From Avibacterium sp. 20-132 (lineage in GTDB: Bacteria > Pseudomonadota > Gammaproteobacteria > Enterobacterales > Pasteurellaceae): DNA of 64,000 bases. Below the pieces are notes generated by a model. The model was given only the letters and a program-made list of their open reading frames with translations, ran no database searches and had not been told where the DNA came from. Made by a program: the position numbers and the translations under genes. Below, one piece after another: positions 18,096 to 29,939 of this stretch (position 1 is the stretch's first letter; the number at the start of each line of letters is the position of its first letter). The stretch spans positions 1-64,000 of the forward strand of contig NZ_CP091456.1 of the NCBI RefSeq assembly GCF_023611925.1. The letters are read 5' to 3'.

Positions 18096-19235
18096 CTATT
18101 TACCTAAATTATCAAAGAATTTTTTTACACCATCTAAGAAACTAGATGATTTTGGGCGGTGTTTTTTTCCACCCTCCAGACTTGCTTCTAATTTTCTTAA
18201 TAGTTCTTTTTGTTCTTCATTCAATTTAACGGGGGTTTCTACAATAACTTTACAAATTAAATCGCCCGTATAACCATTGCGTGGCGAAGCAATTCCCTTA
18301 CCACGCAGGCGTAATAATTTGCCAGTTTGTGTCTCAGCAGGAATTTTTACTTTTAAGCGTCCATCTAATGTTGGTACGTCAATTTCTCCACCTAAGGCCG
18401 CCATTGTAAAACTGATTGGCACTTCACAGTATAAATTATTACCATCACGTTCAAAAATATGGTGTGGTTTAACGTGGATAACAACATATAAATCCCCCGC
18501 TGGTGCGCCAAATTCGCCTGCTGCGCCTTCACCCGCTAAGCGTAATTGATTTCCTGTATCTACACCCGCTGGAATATTCACTGACAGGTTCTTCTGTTTC
18601 TGAACACGTCCTTCACCGTGGCATTTTTTACAAGGTTTTTCAATTTTCTTCCCTGTACCATGACAGGTTGGGCATACCTGTTCCGTTACGAAAAATCCTT
18701 GTTGGCGTCTTACGCGTCCAGCACCGTGGCAAGTTGGACAGGTTTCCACTTTAGAATCTTTTTCTGCCCCTGTACCGTGACAGTGATCACATTCTGCAAG
18801 TGTGTTGATACGAATATCTTTTTTCGTTCCTTTTACTGCTTCTTCTAGGCTAATTTCAATGTCATAGCGTAAATCTTCACCACGTACAACACGCTGCTGA
18901 CGAGCACGTCCGCCACCGAAAATATCGCCGAACATATCGCCAAAAATATCACTGAAATCAGCACCGCTAAAGCCTCCGAAACCGCCACCAGCACCGCCAA
19001 ATCCACCTTGTTCAAAAGCTTGATGTCCGTATTGATCATAAGCGGCACGTTTTTCTTGATCACCTAAAATTTCATAGGCTTCTTGCACTTCTTTAAATTT
19101 TTCTGCCGCGTCTTTATCCCCTTGATTGCGATCGGGGTGTAATTTCATTGCAAGGCGTTTGTAGGCTTTTTTAATCGCTTTTTCATCAGCACCACGCTCA
19201 ACGCCAAGTACTTCATAATAATCTCGTTTTGCCAT
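18096..19235 (-). CDS. dnaJ: Chaperone DnaJ (Hsp40)
   Basis: A 379-residue co-chaperone that delivers unfolded clients to DnaK and stimulates its ATPase. The J domain (residues 1-70) has the HPD motif in [11 protein letters not shown] Gly/Phe-rich linker follows (about 75-115). Then come the four zinc repeats [24 protein letters not shown] and CKKCHGEG (about 150-215), and the C-terminal substrate-binding domains. It is 68 bases downstream of dnaK with a hairpin between them, so it is likely co-transcribed from the heat-shock promoter of dnaK, at reduced level. Confidence 0.99.
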   Translation of the reverse strand: MAKRDYYEVLGVERGADEKAIKKAYKRLAMKLHPDRNQGDKDAAEKFKEVQEAYEILGDQEKRAAYDQYGHQAFEQGGFGGAGGGFGGFSGADFSDIFGDMFGDIFGGGRARQQRVVRGEDLRYDIEISLEEAVKGTKKDIRINTLAECDHCHGTGAEKDSKVETCPTCHGAGRVRRQQGFFVTEQVCPTCHGTGKKIEKPCKKCHGEGRVQKQKNLSVNIPAGVDTGNQLRLAGEGAAGEFGAPAGDLYVVIHVKPHHIFERDGNNLYCEVPISFTMAALGGEIDVPTLDGRLKVKIPAETQTGKLLRLRGKGIASPRNGYTGDLICKVIVETPVKLNEEQKELLRKLEASLEGGKKHRPKSSSFLDGVKKFFDNLGK

Positions 19236-19259
19236 TTTTATCCTATTTTTTATACGCTA

Positions 19260-19283
19260 AAAGGGCATATCGCTATGCCCTTT
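19260..19283 (-). terminator. Hairpin between dnaK and dnaJ (partial terminator)
   Basis: AAAGGGCATA-TCGC-TATGCCCTTT (plus-strand view) forms a near-perfect stem. On the minus strand it is followed by only a short T-run (TTTTAG), so it probably lowers dnaJ transcript relative to dnaK or protects the dnaK 3' end rather than stopping all transcription. Confidence 0.6.
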
Positions 19284-19303
19284 GGATTATTGTTGAATGT
19301 GAA

Positions 19304-21202
19304 TTATTTATTATCTTTCACTTCTTCAAACTCAGCATCTACCACATCATCATTGCTGTTTTGCTGTGGCTGTTCACCAGCTTGTGCTTGTTGTGCTGTC
19401 GCTTGCATTAATTTTTGTGAAGCTTGTACAAGTGCTTGAATTTTCGCTTCAATGTCAGCTTTGTCTTCACCTTTCGCTGCCGTTTCAAGTTCGTTCACGG
19501 CGTTTTCAATTTGGGCTTTGTCATCGGCAGATAATTGATCGCCAACTTCGCCTAATTGTTTGCGTGTGCTATGAACTAGGTGATCAGCTTGGTTACGGGC
19601 TTGCACTAACTCTTCAAATTTACGGTCAGCATCTGCATTTGCTTCTGCATCACGAACCATTTGTTGAATTTCATCTTCACTTAAACCAGATGAAGCCTTA
19701 ATGGTAATTTGCTGTTCTTTACCTGTACCTTTATCTTTTGCTGAAACGTGGATAATACCATCCGCATCAATATCAAAGGTTACTTCAATTTGTGGCATAC
19801 CACGTGGTGCTGGGTTAATGCCTTCAAGGTTAAATTGACCTAATGATTTGTTTGCAGAAGCTTGTTTACGTTCACCTTGTAACACGTGAATGGTTACTGC
19901 ACTTTGGTTATCTTCTGCTGTTGAGAACACTTGTGATTTCTTCGTTGGAATCGTTGTGTTTTTCTCAATTAGGGTCGTCATTACCCCACCCATTGTTTCA
20001 ATACCGAGTGAAAGAGGGGTTACGTCTAATAACAAGACGTCTTTCACATCACCCGCTAATACACCACCTTGCACAGCCGCACCAATAGCTACTGCTTCAT
20101 CAGGATTGACATCTTTACGAGGTTCTTTGCCAAAGAACTCTGCCACTTTTTGTTGTACTAATGGCATACGTGTTTGACCACCTACTAAGATGACATCATC
20201 AACCTCTGATACGCTTAATCCCGCATCTTTAAGCGCCACTTTTACTGGTTCTAACGAACGCGCCACTAAATCTTCAACTAATGCTTCTAATTTTGCACGC
20301 GTCAATTTAATATTTAAGTGTTTAGGACCTGTTGCGTCTGCTGTGATGTAAGGTAAGTTCACATCAGTTTGTTGTGCAGAAGAAAGCTCAATTTTTGCTT
20401 TTTCAGCCGCTTCTTTCAAACGTTGCATTGCAAGTGGGTCGTTGCGTAAATCAACACCTTGCTCTTTCTTAAATTCATCCACTAAGTAATTAATAACACG
20501 ATTATCGAAGTCTTCACCACCTAAGTGAGTATCACCATTGGTTGCTAATACTTCAAAGGTTTTTTCTCCATCAACTTCATCAATTTCGATAATAGATAAG
20601 TCGAATGTACCGCCCCCTAAGTCATACACCGCAATCGTGTGGTTACCTTTACCTTTATCTAAACCGTAAGCTAATGCGGCTGCTGTTGGTTCATTAATAA
20701 TACGTTTTACATCTAAACCTGCAATACGACCCGCATCTTTGGTTGCTTGGCGTTGTGCATCGTTAAAGTAAGCAGGTACAGTAATTACCGCTTCTGTTAC
20801 TGGCTCACCTAAGAAATCCTCTGCGGTTTTCTTCATTTTTTTCAATACTTCAGCAGAAATTTGCGGTGGTGCCATTTTTTCATCTTTTACTTCCACCCAC
20901 GCATCACCATTATCCGCTTTCACAATGCTGAATGGCATAATGCTTACATCACGTTGTACTTCTTGATCTTCAAAACGACGACCAATTAAACGTTTAATTG
21001 CAAATAATGTATTTTTTGGATTTGTTACTGCTTGACGTTTTGCTGGTTGACCTACTAATGTTTCACCATCATTTGTATACGCAATAATTGACGGGGTTGT
21101 GCGATCACCTTCTGCATTTTCAATGACACGAGGTTTATCCCCTTCCATTACTGCCACACAAGAGTTTGTCGTACCTAAGTCAATACCAATAATTTTTCCC
21201 AT
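19304..21202 (-). CDS. dnaK: Chaperone DnaK (Hsp70)
   Basis: A 632-residue Hsp70. The nucleotide-binding domain opens [20 protein letters not shown] and has AYGLDKG and [14 protein letters not shown]. The linker [18 protein letters not shown] leads into the substrate domain (from about 390), and the protein ends [15 protein letters not shown]. It folds nascent and stress-damaged proteins with DnaJ and GrpE, and in gamma-proteobacteria also controls sigma-32. Transcription is probably driven by the sigma-32-type promoter 50-77 bases upstream. The ATG has AGGAG a few bases before it. Confidence 0.99.
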   Translation of the reverse strand: MGKIIGIDLGTTNSCVAVMEGDKPRVIENAEGDRTTPSIIAYTNDGETLVGQPAKRQAVTNPKNTLFAIKRLIGRRFEDQEVQRDVSIMPFSIVKADNGDAWVEVKDEKMAPPQISAEVLKKMKKTAEDFLGEPVTEAVITVPAYFNDAQRQATKDAGRIAGLDVKRIINEPTAAALAYGLDKGKGNHTIAVYDLGGGTFDLSIIEIDEVDGEKTFEVLATNGDTHLGGEDFDNRVINYLVDEFKKEQGVDLRNDPLAMQRLKEAAEKAKIELSSAQQTDVNLPYITADATGPKHLNIKLTRAKLEALVEDLVARSLEPVKVALKDAGLSVSEVDDVILVGGQTRMPLVQQKVAEFFGKEPRKDVNPDEAVAIGAAVQGGVLAGDVKDVLLLDVTPLSLGIETMGGVMTTLIEKNTTIPTKKSQVFSTAEDNQSAVTIHVLQGERKQASANKSLGQFNLEGINPAPRGMPQIEVTFDIDADGIIHVSAKDKGTGKEQQITIKASSGLSEDEIQQMVRDAEANADADRKFEELVQARNQADHLVHSTRKQLGEVGDQLSADDKAQIENAVNELETAAKGEDKADIEAKIQALVQASQKLMQATAQQAQAGEQPQQNSNDDVVDAEFEEVKDNK

Positions 21203-21250
21203 AATATGTTTTCTCCTAATAAAATTCGATTAAATTCGTTTACGCTTGAT

Positions 21251-21279
21251 TAAATTGGGCTTACTTTGATGATTTCAAG
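21251..21279 (-). promoter_or_regulatory. Sigma-32 (heat-shock) promoter of dnaK
   Basis: On the minus strand CTTGAA (21274-21279) is followed after 14 bases by CCCAATTTA (21251-21259). This matches the heat-shock consensus CTTGAA-N13..15-CCCCATnT well, and is correctly placed upstream of dnaK. The rest of the 313-base gap to znuB (21280-21515) holds one uptake signal near 21325, a G-rich run near 21404, and an inverted repeat near the znuB end. Confidence 0.85.
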
Positions 21280-21472
21280 TGGCACATTTTAATTTTTTTG
21301 CATTTTTCTCTTCACAACCAAATTAAAGTGCGGTGAAAATTTTTGATCTTTTCAGTCCAATGTTCTGATGGCTAATAAATTTTGGCAAGAAAATAAATTT
21401 CAAGGGGGGAGGTGGAAATTTTTTTGCTCTATTGACCTGTTAGCTTTGCAAGGAACAAATAAACGTGATTTT

Positions 21473-21518
21473 GACCACACTTCCGTTTTAGCAATACGAA
21501 AGTGCGGTCTGTTTTTTA
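21473..21518 (+). terminator. Uptake-signal inverted repeat at the znuB 3' end
   Basis: GACCACACTTCCGT (21473-21486) pairs with ACGAAAGTGCGGTC (21496-21509) with two mismatches. The T-run (TGTTTTTT) is on the plus-strand side, overlapping the znuB stop, so as a znuB terminator on the minus strand it lacks a U-tract. Direction is therefore uncertain. Confidence 0.45.
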
Positions 21519-22301
21519 ACCCTTTTCTCTCTTAAATAAAGAAAGCAAAAATAAGAAAGTGGCACTAATGACCACTGAAGGACCGGCAGCGGTGTTGTAG
21601 AAAGCGGAGAGCATTAAGCCGAAAGAAACAGCGAGAATGCTAATAAATACACCAATGGCGACCATTGCCTCTGGGGTGCGAGCAAAACGGCGTGCGGTAG
21701 CGGCTGGAATAATCAAAAGTGAAGTAATGATTAAAGCCCCAACAAATTTCATACTTAACGCAATAGTTAAGGCGGTGAGAATCATCAAGACAAAACGCAT
21801 TTTACGAATGTTAATACCTTCGACTTGGGCAAGTTCTGGGCTAACAGTGGTGGAAAGTAACGGTTTCCAGTAATAGCATAAACAGCCAACGACCACGAGT
21901 ACCCCAATGGCGATAAGGTAAAGATCTTCATAGCTAATGGCGAGGAGATCTCCGAATAGGTAATTCATTAAATCCACTCTGACATTTTGTAGCAGCCCCA
22001 CTGTGACGACGCCTAGAGAAAGGCAACTATGTGCAATGATCCCAAGCAAGGTATCGACCGAGAATTGAGTTCGGCTTTCTAACCATACCATTCCGATGGC
22101 TAAAATTAACGTGATAATTAAAATGGCTAAATAAGGGTCAAGATGTAAAAAGATACCAATTGCCACACCAAGCAAGGCCGAATGAGAAAGCGTATCGCCA
22201 AAATAAGCCATTCTGCGCCATACAACAAATGCCCCTAATGGTGCGGTAATAAAAGATAACAAAATACCTGTTAGCCAAGCTGGAAGTAAAATTTCAAGCA
22301 T
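21516..22301 (-). CDS. znuB: Zinc ABC transporter, permease
   Basis: A 261-residue inner-membrane protein with about eight hydrophobic segments of the ABC-3 metal-transport family. It starts with the typical LLPAWLTGILLSFITAPLGAF and GDTLSHSALLGVA, the latter conserved in ZnuB. With ZnuC and a periplasmic ZnuA it imports zinc. It follows znuC by 9 bases. No znuA is in the window, so the binding protein must be encoded elsewhere. I saw no convincing Zur box in the znuC-mepM gap. Confidence 0.93.
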   Translation of the reverse strand: MLEILLPAWLTGILLSFITAPLGAFVVWRRMAYFGDTLSHSALLGVAIGIFLHLDPYLAILIITLILAIGMVWLESRTQFSVDTLLGIIAHSCLSLGVVTVGLLQNVRVDLMNYLFGDLLAISYEDLYLIAIGVLVVVGCLCYYWKPLLSTTVSPELAQVEGINIRKMRFVLMILTALTIALSMKFVGALIITSLLIIPAATARRFARTPEAMVAIGVFISILAVSFGLMLSAFYNTAAGPSVVISATFLFLLSLFKREKG

Positions 22302-22310
22302 TGATGTTCC

Positions 22311-23108
22311 TTAATTCTGCGTTTTATGCGTGCATTGCGCTAACTGAAAATTTTTACCACAACACACCTCACCGTGTAGGTTATGCTTATGGTTATGGTG
22401 GTGTGTATAAAGCGCAATATTTTGTGAAAATTGGTTGCCAAAATAATGCCTAAATGTTGGATCGTTTGAAACAATTTCAGGGGTTCCCGCACAGCAGATA
22501 TGCTGATTAATACACAACACTTCATTGGTATCTGCCATCACAATATGTAGATCGTGCGATACCATTAAAATCGCACAATTTAATTTTTGCCGCATTTTAT
22601 GGATTAATTGATACAATTCGGCTTGACCTGAAATGTCCACACCTTGCGTTGGCTCATCAAGCACTAAGAGATTAGGCTTAGTTAAAATAGCCCTTGCCAA
22701 CAAAACACGTTGCATTTCGCCACCAGATAATTTCTGCATCGCGTTCTGTCGTAAATGAGAAATAGAAAGTAAATCGAGCGTTTCTTGAATACTTTGCTTG
22801 GTTGTTCCCTGTTTAAGAGAAAGAAATTTTTCTACTGTTATGGGCAAGCTATGATCAAGATAAATTTTCTGAGGCACATAACCGATACGCACATTGTTGT
22901 GATAAATCACTTTTCCTGAACTTGGCTTAATTAATTTAAGCAACACTTTCAGCAAGGTGGATTTACCTCCCCCGTTCGGACCTACAATAGTAAGAACAGA
23001 ATCAGCATAAAGAGATAAGTTAATGTTTTGTAAAACACTTCGTTGTTCAAATTGCACATTAATGTGTTTCAACTCAATTAATGGCTGTTTAATGGCGTGA
23101 ATCTGCAT
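22311..23108 (-). CDS. znuC: Zinc ABC transporter, ATP-binding protein
   Basis: This 265-residue ABC ATPase has Walker [10 protein letters not shown], the family-specific [12 protein letters not shown], signature [14 protein letters not shown], Walker [11 protein letters not shown] and the H-loop VSHDLHIV. Near the C-terminus is a His-rich stretch ([12 protein letters not shown]), as in other ZnuC proteins, which may sense or bind zinc. I chose the ATG at 23108 ([14 protein letters not shown]), near the conserved start and preceded by AGAGA; ATG 23123 is five codons longer and possible. The gene is divergent from the mepM-like peptidase, an arrangement also seen around yebA/znu in enteric bacteria. 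Confidence 0.92.
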   Translation of the reverse strand: MQIHAIKQPLIELKHINVQFEQRSVLQNINLSLYADSVLTIVGPNGGGKSTLLKVLLKLIKPSSGKVIYHNNVRIGYVPQKIYLDHSLPITVEKFLSLKQGTTKQSIQETLDLLSISHLRQNAMQKLSGGEMQRVLLARAILTKPNLLVLDEPTQGVDISGQAELYQLIHKMRQKLNCAILMVSHDLHIVMADTNEVLCINQHICCAGTPEIVSNDPTFRHYFGNQFSQNIALYTHHHNHKHNLHGEVCCGKNFQLAQCTHKTQN

Positions 23109-23295
23109 TTTATCTCTATACATTATGAAAAATTTGCTTAAAATAGCCCATTTTATTCGATTTAACAAGTTTCTCGTTGAGATGCTTAGAATTTATTCAG
23201 TTAAATCCTTTTCAACACGTGCTAAGGAATTTTTTGGCACTTTATGGGTCATACTAGAATGCAAGTTTTAATCAACATATGAAAGGAAATAGATA

Positions 23296-24798
23296 GTGCA
23301 ACACGTTAAACTAGCAAGGGATAGACGAAAAAGAAAGTCGCGAATTAAAGCGGCAGTCTTCCTTTTGGCGATATTATCTATTTTCATTGGCATTGTATTA
23401 AGCGTCAAAGACAATGCAAAAACCGATCCCCTTGCGGTATCTTCTGATGAAGTACAATACAAGCCGCTCAATGAAACTCAAGATACTCAAACAAATAGCG
23501 AATTCAAGGATATTCAAGCTAATGAAAATCTCACCGAAAATTCGCAAAGTGCTGAACCGGATACTGCAAACACAGAAAAATCGAATAGCGATGAAGCCAC
23601 CTCTTATGACGATGATCTGCAAGGTAAAGATGACGAAGTGGAACAAGTCAATCTTGATGAAAAAGATGAATTTGCCGATTTACCGGAAGATGCTAAAAAT
23701 GCGGTCAATGATTTGCTTGATATTGCTGATCAAGCTATTCGTATCAAAGATCAATTTAGCTATACCGTCGTAAAAGGTGATACCTTGAAAGATGTATTAG
23801 AACAATCAGGGTTAGAAGATGAAACGAGCAAAACTCTTATTACGGCTTATCCAGAGCTAAAAAATCTTAAAGCAGGGCAACAATTCTATTGGATTTTAGA
23901 TAAAGACGGTGAATTAGAATACCTCAACTGGCTGGTTTCAGAAAAAGAAGAACGTATTTATGAACGTACTGCTGAAGGCAAATTTAAACGCCAAATCTTG
24001 CAGAAAAAAAGTGTATGGAAAAAAGAGGTACTAAAAGGTCAAATTAAAGGCTCATTTTCTAGCAGCTTAAAAGCGCAAGGACTGAATTCAAAACAAATTG
24101 CTCAATTAGGTAGCGCGTTGCAATGGCAAATTAGTATGAAAAAACTCAAACAAGGGGATAAATTTGCCGTATTGGTTTCCCGTGAATATTTGGATAACAA
24201 ACTCACTGGGCAAGGCAATGTGGAAGCAATCCATATCAGCTCTGGCGGAAAAAGCTATTATGCCATCCAGTCTAGCAATGGACGTTATTATAACCGTCAA
24301 GGGGAAACACTGGGTAAAGGGTTTGCGCGTTATCCAATGCAACGCCAAGCACGCGTCTCCTCGCCATTTAATCCAGCTAGACGTCACCCTGTTACAGGAC
24401 GAATTCGTCCACATAACGGTGTGGATTTCTCAATGGCTATCGGTACCCCGGTTATCGCACCTGCTGACGGCGTTGTGGAAAAAGTCGCCTACCAAGCTAA
24501 TGGTGCGGGTCGGTATATTATGATTCGCCACGGACGTGAATACCAAACCGTTTATATGCACCTAAGCCGTCCATTAGTCAGAGCGGGACAAAGTGTGAAA
24601 CGGGGTGAGCGTATTGCATTATCGGGCAATACAGGACGTTCTACTGGGCCTCATTTACATTATGAATTTCACATTAATGGTCGCCCTGTTAATCCCCTCA
24701 CCGTGAAACTACCCGGCACAAGTAGCCAAATGTCCACGGCGGAACGCAAGCAATTCTTGATAAAAGCCAAAGAAGCAGAGCGTAAATTAAAAATCTAA
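23296..24798 (+). CDS. mepM: MepM-like murein DD-endopeptidase (OapA domain plus M23 peptidase)
   Basis: A 500-residue envelope protein. An N-terminal basic stretch then [19 protein letters not shown] forms a membrane anchor (about residues 15-35). It is followed by an acidic low-complexity linker (about 50-135), a LysM-like/OapA region ([17 protein letters not shown], near 155), and a C-terminal M23 metallopeptidase. Zinc ligands are visible in RPHNGVDF and GPHLHYEF. Such enzymes cut D-Ala-mDAP crosslinks so new peptidoglycan can be inserted. The start is GTG at 23296, with AAAGGA about 8-10 bases before. The acidic linker is longer than in Escherichia coli MepM (about 440 residues). Confidence 0.9.
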   Translation: MQHVKLARDRRKRKSRIKAAVFLLAILSIFIGIVLSVKDNAKTDPLAVSSDEVQYKPLNETQDTQTNSEFKDIQANENLTENSQSAEPDTANTEKSNSDEATSYDDDLQGKDDEVEQVNLDEKDEFADLPEDAKNAVNDLLDIADQAIRIKDQFSYTVVKGDTLKDVLEQSGLEDETSKTLITAYPELKNLKAGQQFYWILDKDGELEYLNWLVSEKEERIYERTAEGKFKRQILQKKSVWKKEVLKGQIKGSFSSSLKAQGLNSKQIAQLGSALQWQISMKKLKQGDKFAVLVSREYLDNKLTGQGNVEAIHISSGGKSYYAIQSSNGRYYNRQGETLGKGFARYPMQRQARVSSPFNPARRHPVTGRIRPHNGVDFSMAIGTPVIAPADGVVEKVAYQANGAGRYIMIRHGREYQTVYMHLSRPLVRAGQSVKRGERIALSGNTGRSTGPHLHYEFHINGRPVNPLTVKLPGTSSQMSTAERKQFLIKAKEAERKLKI

Positions 24799-24808
24799 CA
24801 AAGAAAAA

Positions 24809-24858
24809 TAAGTGCGGTGCTTTTTGACAAAATTTTTCAAAAAAGCACCGCACTTTTG
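24809..24858. terminator. Uptake-signal hairpin between mepM and ubiD
   Basis: AAGTGCGGTGCTTTTT at 24810 pairs with AAAAAGCACCGCACTT at 24841-24856, giving a 15-bp-plus stem, with T-runs on both strands. It separates two convergent genes. Confidence 0.88.
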
Positions 24859-24891
24859 TTTTATTAAAAATTAATAAGCCTTAATCAATCA

Positions 24892-26361
24892 CTAATCGAA
24901 AATACCTAGGCTTTGCCAAATTTCGTCCACTCGCTTGACCACTTCAGGATCTTTTTTAATTGGTACTCCCCACTCGCGATCCGTTTCGCCTGCCCATTTA
25001 TTTGTGGCATCAATCCCCATTTTAGAGCCTAGTCCGGCAATCGGCGAAGCAAAATCTAAATAATCGATTGGGGTATTTTCCACAATGGTGCAATCTCGTG
25101 CTGGATCGCTGCGAGTGGTAATCGCCCAGATCACATCTTTCCAATCTCTTGCATTAATATCATCATCACACACGATGACAAACTTGGTGTACATAAATTG
25201 ACGTAAGAAAGACCAAACCCCCATCATTACGCGCTTGGCGTGTCCTGCGTATTGCTTTTTCATTGTCACCACGGCAAGACGGTAAGAGCAACCTTCGGGA
25301 GGTAAATAAAAATCCACAATTTCAGGAAATTGCTTTTGCAAAATAGGGATAAACACTTCATTTAATGCCTCGCCTAAAATCGCTGGTTCATCAGGGGGTC
25401 GTCCTGTATAAGTGGAGTGATAAATCGGATTTTGCCGCATTGTAATGTGAGTAACGGTAAACACAGGGAAATATTCTTGCTCGTTATAGTATCCCGTGTG
25501 ATCGCCGTATGGCCCCTCTAACGCGGTTTCATTCGGTTCAATATAGCCTTCCAAGACAATTTCCGCACTGGCTGGCACATCAAGATCATTACTCACTGAT
25601 TTCACCACTTCGGTTTTATTACCACGCAGTAATCCCGCAAAGGCATATTCAGACAGGCTATCTGGCACAGGGGTTACCGCGGCTAAAATTGTCGCAGGAT
25701 CAGCCCCCAATGCCACAGACACTGGAAAAGGCTTATCAGGATGTTGTTCTTTCCATTCTTGGAAATCTAATGCGCCACCACGATGCGAAAGCCAGCGCAT
25801 AATCAATTTATTCTTGCCGATAAGCTGTTGGCGGTAAATCCCCAAATTCTGTCGTTTTTTGTTGGGACCTTTGGTGATAGTCAATCCCCAAGTGATAAGA
25901 GGGGCAATGTCGTCCTTCCAACATTGCATAATTGGTAAACGATATAAATCGACTTCATCACCACGGAGGACAATATCCTGACAAGGGGCTTTATTTAGCA
26001 CTTTTGCTGGCATATTTAGCACTTGTTTATATTGTGGCAATGTTGCCCATAAATCTTTAAATCCTTTCGGCGGTTCTGGTTCTTTAAGGAAAGCAAGTAA
26101 TTTGCCCACCTCACGCAATGCTGACACATCATTCTGCCCCATTCCAAGCGCCACACGCTTTGCCGTACCGAATAAGTTACACAACACGGGCATCGCAAAC
26201 CCTTTTGGGTTTTCAAATAATAAGGCAGGCCCTCCTGCGCGCAAAGTGCGGTCGGAAATTTCGGTCATTTCCAAATAAGGATCGATTTCTTGCGAAATGC
26301 GTTTTAATTCACCTTGTTCTTCTAACAGCTGCAAAAAATCGCGTAAATTCTTATATTTCAT
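24892..26361 (-). CDS. ubiD: 4-hydroxy-3-polyprenylbenzoate decarboxylase
   Basis: UbiD removes the carboxyl group from the polyprenylated ring in ubiquinone synthesis, using prenylated FMN made by UbiX. The 489 residues align along their length with Escherichia coli UbiD (497). Conserved blocks include [67 protein letters not shown] (cofactor/active-site region) and [14 protein letters not shown]. The ATG at 26361 is used, as an earlier TTG adds one residue only. It appears monocistronic. Confidence 0.96.
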   Translation of the reverse strand: MKYKNLRDFLQLLEEQGELKRISQEIDPYLEMTEISDRTLRAGGPALLFENPKGFAMPVLCNLFGTAKRVALGMGQNDVSALREVGKLLAFLKEPEPPKGFKDLWATLPQYKQVLNMPAKVLNKAPCQDIVLRGDEVDLYRLPIMQCWKDDIAPLITWGLTITKGPNKKRQNLGIYRQQLIGKNKLIMRWLSHRGGALDFQEWKEQHPDKPFPVSVALGADPATILAAVTPVPDSLSEYAFAGLLRGNKTEVVKSVSNDLDVPASAEIVLEGYIEPNETALEGPYGDHTGYYNEQEYFPVFTVTHITMRQNPIYHSTYTGRPPDEPAILGEALNEVFIPILQKQFPEIVDFYLPPEGCSYRLAVVTMKKQYAGHAKRVMMGVWSFLRQFMYTKFVIVCDDDINARDWKDVIWAITTRSDPARDCTIVENTPIDYLDFASPIAGLGSKMGIDATNKWAGETDREWGVPIKKDPEVVKRVDEIWQSLGIFD

Positions 26362-26490
26362 CAATGCTTACTCAATGCAAAAATTGTGGCATCATTGTTA
26401 TAAAGATTGCTTTGCAACGCAAGTGCTTTTGCGATTTTTCCCTAGATTGGGTAGAATGGGCGACAATTTTATCAGAATAAATGTATAAAA

Positions 26491-26973
26491 ATGACAAAGA
26501 AAAAAACAAAACAAACATCAAATACCATTGCCCTAAATAAACGTGCAAGACACGAGTATTTTATTGAAGATGAAATCGAAGCGGGGCTTTCCTTGCAAGG
26601 CTGGGAAGTGAAATCAATGCGTGCAGGCAAAGCCAATATTAGCGATAGCTATATTATTTTCAAAGACGGTGAAGCCTATCTATTCGGGGCAACGATTCAG
26701 CCCTTAAGTGTGGCATCAACGCATATTGTGTGCGATCCAACGCGTACCCGTAAATTATTGCTAAAAGAGCGAGAATTAGCGTCATTATTCGGCAAAGCAA
26801 ATCGTGATGGGTTTACCATCGTTGCCCTTTCTCTTTATTGGAAAGGCCCTTGGGCGAAAATTAAAATCGGCGTGGCGAAAGGGAAAAAACAAGTGGATAA
26901 ACGTAACGATATTAAAGATCGCGAATGGCAAGTGGCGAAAGATCGTATTATGAAAAATGCGATGCGAAATTAA
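26491..26973 (+). CDS. smpB: SsrA-binding protein SmpB
   Basis: A 160-residue basic protein that binds tmRNA and brings it to stalled ribosomes for trans-translation. Conserved sequence: [40 protein letters not shown], and a basic C-terminal tail ([17 protein letters not shown]) that enters the empty mRNA channel. I looked for the tmRNA gene in the next ~100 bases, where it often sits in other bacteria, and it is not there. A terminator follows. Confidence 0.97.
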   Translation: MTKKKTKQTSNTIALNKRARHEYFIEDEIEAGLSLQGWEVKSMRAGKANISDSYIIFKDGEAYLFGATIQPLSVASTHIVCDPTRTRKLLLKERELASLFGKANRDGFTIVALSLYWKGPWAKIKIGVAKGKKQVDKRNDIKDREWQVAKDRIMKNAMRN

Positions 26974-27019
26974 TGTCACTTCGATAATATAAGTGCGGTG
27001 AGAAATTAGCAAATTTTTG

Positions 27020-27055
27020 AATTAGCCCTCGTCAAAACAGGGGCTAATTTTTTTA
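27020..27055 (+). terminator. Terminator after smpB
   Basis: AATTAGCCCCT-like arms (AATTAGCCCT and AGGGGCTAATT) around a short loop are followed by TTTTTTATTT. It lies 47 bases after the smpB stop and faces the UPF0756 gene. Confidence 0.88.
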
Positions 27056-27089
27056 TTTAAGGATTTATCTTCTATTTAACGAGTTATCT

Positions 27090-27548
27090 TCACCCCGTTT
27101 TCCCTAAAAACAACGACAAAATCCCCGCCGCGATCAATGGACCTACCGGAATACCGCCAACAAAGGCAACCCCTAAAATCGTGCCAACCAATAATCCTGT
27201 GAGCAAGGTGGGTTGCGCGCCCATTAGGTTTACCCCTCGCCCACCAAACCACGCGACCAGCACGCCCACCGCAATGGCTAAAAACATTTTCCAGTTCAAC
27301 AGTTCAGTAAAACTTGGTAAGGGAATTTTGCCTGAAATAATTGGGCTAAGCACGCCAATAGTAAGAATAATAATGCCGATATTTAGACCATATTTTTCCA
27401 TAAAGGGGATATATTTGGCTAAAAAGGTTTGCTGCATTAATAGCAAAATCGTTGCCGAAATGGTGATTGAGCTGTTGTTACCTAACACACCAAGTAAAAT
27501 CAAAATCACCAATAGCAAGGCGATTGCGTTAAATTGTAATGTCATCAT
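27090..27548 (-). CDS. UPF0756/DUF441 membrane protein (YeaL-like)
   Basis: A 152-residue hydrophobic protein with four to five membrane segments. It matches the UPF0756 family (DUF441; Escherichia coli YeaL, Haemophilus HI_1074 type) across its length, including [19 protein letters not shown] near the N-terminus and [20 protein letters not shown] near the C-terminus. The function is unknown. It is a single gene convergent with smpB; two consecutive ATGs at 27548 and 27545 make either start possible. Confidence 0.88.
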   Translation of the reverse strand: MMTLQFNAIALLLVILILLGVLGNNSSITISATILLLMQQTFLAKYIPFMEKYGLNIGIIILTIGVLSPIISGKIPLPSFTELLNWKMFLAIAVGVLVAWFGGRGVNLMGAQPTLLTGLLVGTILGVAFVGGIPVGPLIAAGILSLFLGKTG

Positions 27549-27660
27549 TGCCTCAAAAATTCAAAAAAAAGCACCGCACTTGTACTGTGCCTAAGATGGC
27601 AGAATTATACGCTTTTTCTTTGTCTAATTCACAAAAAATAAAGCTCATTATGTGCCGTTT

Positions 27661-29895
27661 TTATTCTACTTTAAAGGTAAGTAAACGGTTGGCATTACTC
27701 ACCACAGTAATAGAAGATAACGCCATAGCAAGCCCACCGATCATTGGGTTAAGCAGAATACCAAACAAGGGATACAACAAACCAGCCGCAATGGGTATGC
27801 CTAAGAGGTTGTAAATAAATGCGCCAAACAGATTTTGCTTCATATTGCGTAAAATGCCTTTAGAAAGACAAAGCGCATCTGCCACCGCAGAAATATGATG
27901 TCGCATTAAGGTTAATTCTGCGGTTTCAATGGCAATATCTGAGCCGCTTCCCATTGCAATACTCACATCCGCCTGGGCAAGGGCGGGGGCATCATTAATG
28001 CCGTCCCCGACCATTACAACCTTACGCCCTTCTTGTTGTAATGCTTTGATGATATGGGCTTTTTGAGCAGGCAAAACGCCAGCGATTACCTTATCAATCG
28101 CTGTACCTTGTGCCAAAGAACGGGCTGTTTTCTCTTGATCCCCCGTAAGCATCACCAAATAATAACCTTGTTTATGCAAGCGTTGTAACGCTTGAACTGA
28201 ATCTTCTCTTAGCGGATCGCTTATTACAAACACCCCAGCTAATTGCTGATTTATCGCGAAAAACACCACCGTTGCTCCGCTTGCTGTTTGCTGTTGCCAT
28301 ATCGCCATTGCAGGTTGAATATCCACCCCTTGCTGTATCATTAAGGCTTGATTACCAAGTAATAATTCAAATGTTTCCACTTTCCCACGCACACCTAAAC
28401 CTTGCAATGTGGTAAAGGCGTTGAGTGGTTTGATCTCACCTTGTTTTTCTTGATTAAACTGCACAATGCCTTTTGCTAACGGGTGATTTGATCCTTGCTC
28501 TAAACTTGCTGCAAGCTGGCTAACTTGTTTTTCTGAATAATCATTAAAACAATAAAGTGCGGTGATTTTTGGCGAACCTTTTGTCAGCGTGCCTGTTTTA
28601 TCAAACACAATCGTATCGGCGCTGGCGGCTTTTTGTAAGGCATCGGCATCACGCACTAAAATCCCCAATTCTGCCGCACGCCCAATCCCTGAAATAATCG
28701 ACATTGGCGTAGCTAACCCTAAAGCACAAGGGCAAGCAATGATAAGTACAGTAGTAAAGATCACCAAACTATAAGAAAATTGTGGGGCAGGTCCGAAAAC
28801 ATACCAAATCAAGCCTGCCAGTAACGCAATGCCAATCACAATCGGGACAAAAATACCGGCAATCTTATCGGCAAGTTGCCCTATTTTCGGTTTGCTACTC
28901 TGTGCTTGACGCACTAATTTGATGATATTTGCCAGCGTCGTTTGCTCACCAATTTGTTCTGCGCGATAAATCACCGTGCCATCTGAAATCAGCGTGCCAG
29001 CACTAATTTTATCCCCAACGTGCTTTTGCACTGAGAGAGGTTCGCCAGTCAGCATACTTTCATCAAACCAGCCTTGCCCTTCGGTAACTGTTCCATCCAC
29101 GGCAACACGTTCGCCTGTTTGTAAGCGTAATAACATTCCTTCTTTCACCGCCGCAAGGGGAATGTCTTGCGTGCCTTGTGATGTCATCAAATGCACCGTT
29201 TTAGGCGTCAGATCAAGCAAGCGTGCCAATGCCTGCGAAGAATGTTGTTTCGCTTTTGCTTCAAACATTTTACCTAAATTGATAAAACCGATAATCATCG
29301 CCGCCGCTTCAAAATATAAATGGCGTGCATTCTCAGGGAAAAAATCGGGCTTAACACAAACAACCATTGAATAAAGCCAAGCCGTCCCCGTTCCCAATGC
29401 TACAAGAGTATCCATTGTAGCGGTACGATGAAAGAGATTTTGCCAAGCCTTTTGATAGAAATGTTTGCCTGTAACAATCATTATCAGCAAAACCAGCACT
29501 CCCACAACCAACCAATAGGCACGATTGTTTTGGCTAACGCTCATTGTGCCGCCAAGTAACCCCCAAAGCATTAATATCGCCCCTAAGCCAAGGGCGATAA
29601 TGCCTTGCCATTTACGCCGGTTCACTTCTTGCGTGGTTTTACATTGCTGTTTTTCCGCTCGCACCGCATCATCATTCACCACTTCCGCGCCATAACCTGC
29701 TTGTTGTACGGCAGTAACGAGAGACTGTGGCGTGGCATTACCCCTGACTAAGGCGGTTTGTTCCGCTAAATTGACTTGCACTTGCACAACCTGTGGCACG
29801 GCTTGTAAGGCGTTTTGTACTTTCATCACACAAGCAGCACAACTTAAGCCATCAAGTAAAAGCGTAACCTGATCCTGATGCTCGCCCACTACCAC
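27661..29895 (-). CDS. copA: Copper-exporting P1B-type ATPase
   Basis: A 744-residue Cu(I) efflux pump of the inner membrane. In order: one HMA metal-binding domain with [10 protein letters not shown] near residue 14; membrane helices; the actuator TGEP motif (about 280); the CPC metal site in [11 protein letters not shown]; phosphorylation site DKTGTLTKG; the SNHPLAKG His-Pro; and the hinge [18 protein letters not shown]. The start is unclear. The first possible codon is GTG 29895, with no Shine-Dalgarno and no ATG upstream, yet the frame stays open back into the end of copZ (see findings). If fused to copZ by a -1 shift, the pump would carry two HMA domains joined by a short Ser/Pro-rich linker. 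Confidence 0.93.
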   Translation of the reverse strand: MVVGEHQDQVTLLLDGLSCAACVMKVQNALQAVPQVVQVQVNLAEQTALVRGNATPQSLVTAVQQAGYGAEVVNDDAVRAEKQQCKTTQEVNRRKWQGIIALGLGAILMLWGLLGGTMSVSQNNRAYWLVVGVLVLLIMIVTGKHFYQKAWQNLFHRTATMDTLVALGTGTAWLYSMVVCVKPDFFPENARHLYFEAAAMIIGFINLGKMFEAKAKQHSSQALARLLDLTPKTVHLMTSQGTQDIPLAAVKEGMLLRLQTGERVAVDGTVTEGQGWFDESMLTGEPLSVQKHVGDKISAGTLISDGTVIYRAEQIGEQTTLANIIKLVRQAQSSKPKIGQLADKIAGIFVPIVIGIALLAGLIWYVFGPAPQFSYSLVIFTTVLIIACPCALGLATPMSIISGIGRAAELGILVRDADALQKAASADTIVFDKTGTLTKGSPKITALYCFNDYSEKQVSQLAASLEQGSNHPLAKGIVQFNQEKQGEIKPLNAFTTLQGLGVRGKVETFELLLGNQALMIQQGVDIQPAMAIWQQQTASGATVVFFAINQQLAGVFVISDPLREDSVQALQRLHKQGYYLVMLTGDQEKTARSLAQGTAIDKVIAGVLPAQKAHIIKALQQEGRKVVMVGDGINDAPALAQADVSIAMGSGSDIAIETAELTLMRHHISAVADALCLSKGILRNMKQNLFGAFIYNLLGIPIAAGLLYPLFGILLNPMIGGLAMALSSITVVSNANRLLTFKVE

Positions 29896-29939
29896 AGGAT
29901 CAGGGGAAGAAATTTCTGTGGAAGATTCGGGTAGTGAAC

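Noticed and set aside
26974..27089. tmRNA gene expected next to smpB
   Set aside because: The gap is only ~115 bases and holds a terminator. It has no tRNA-Ala-like acceptor or tag-peptide sequence.
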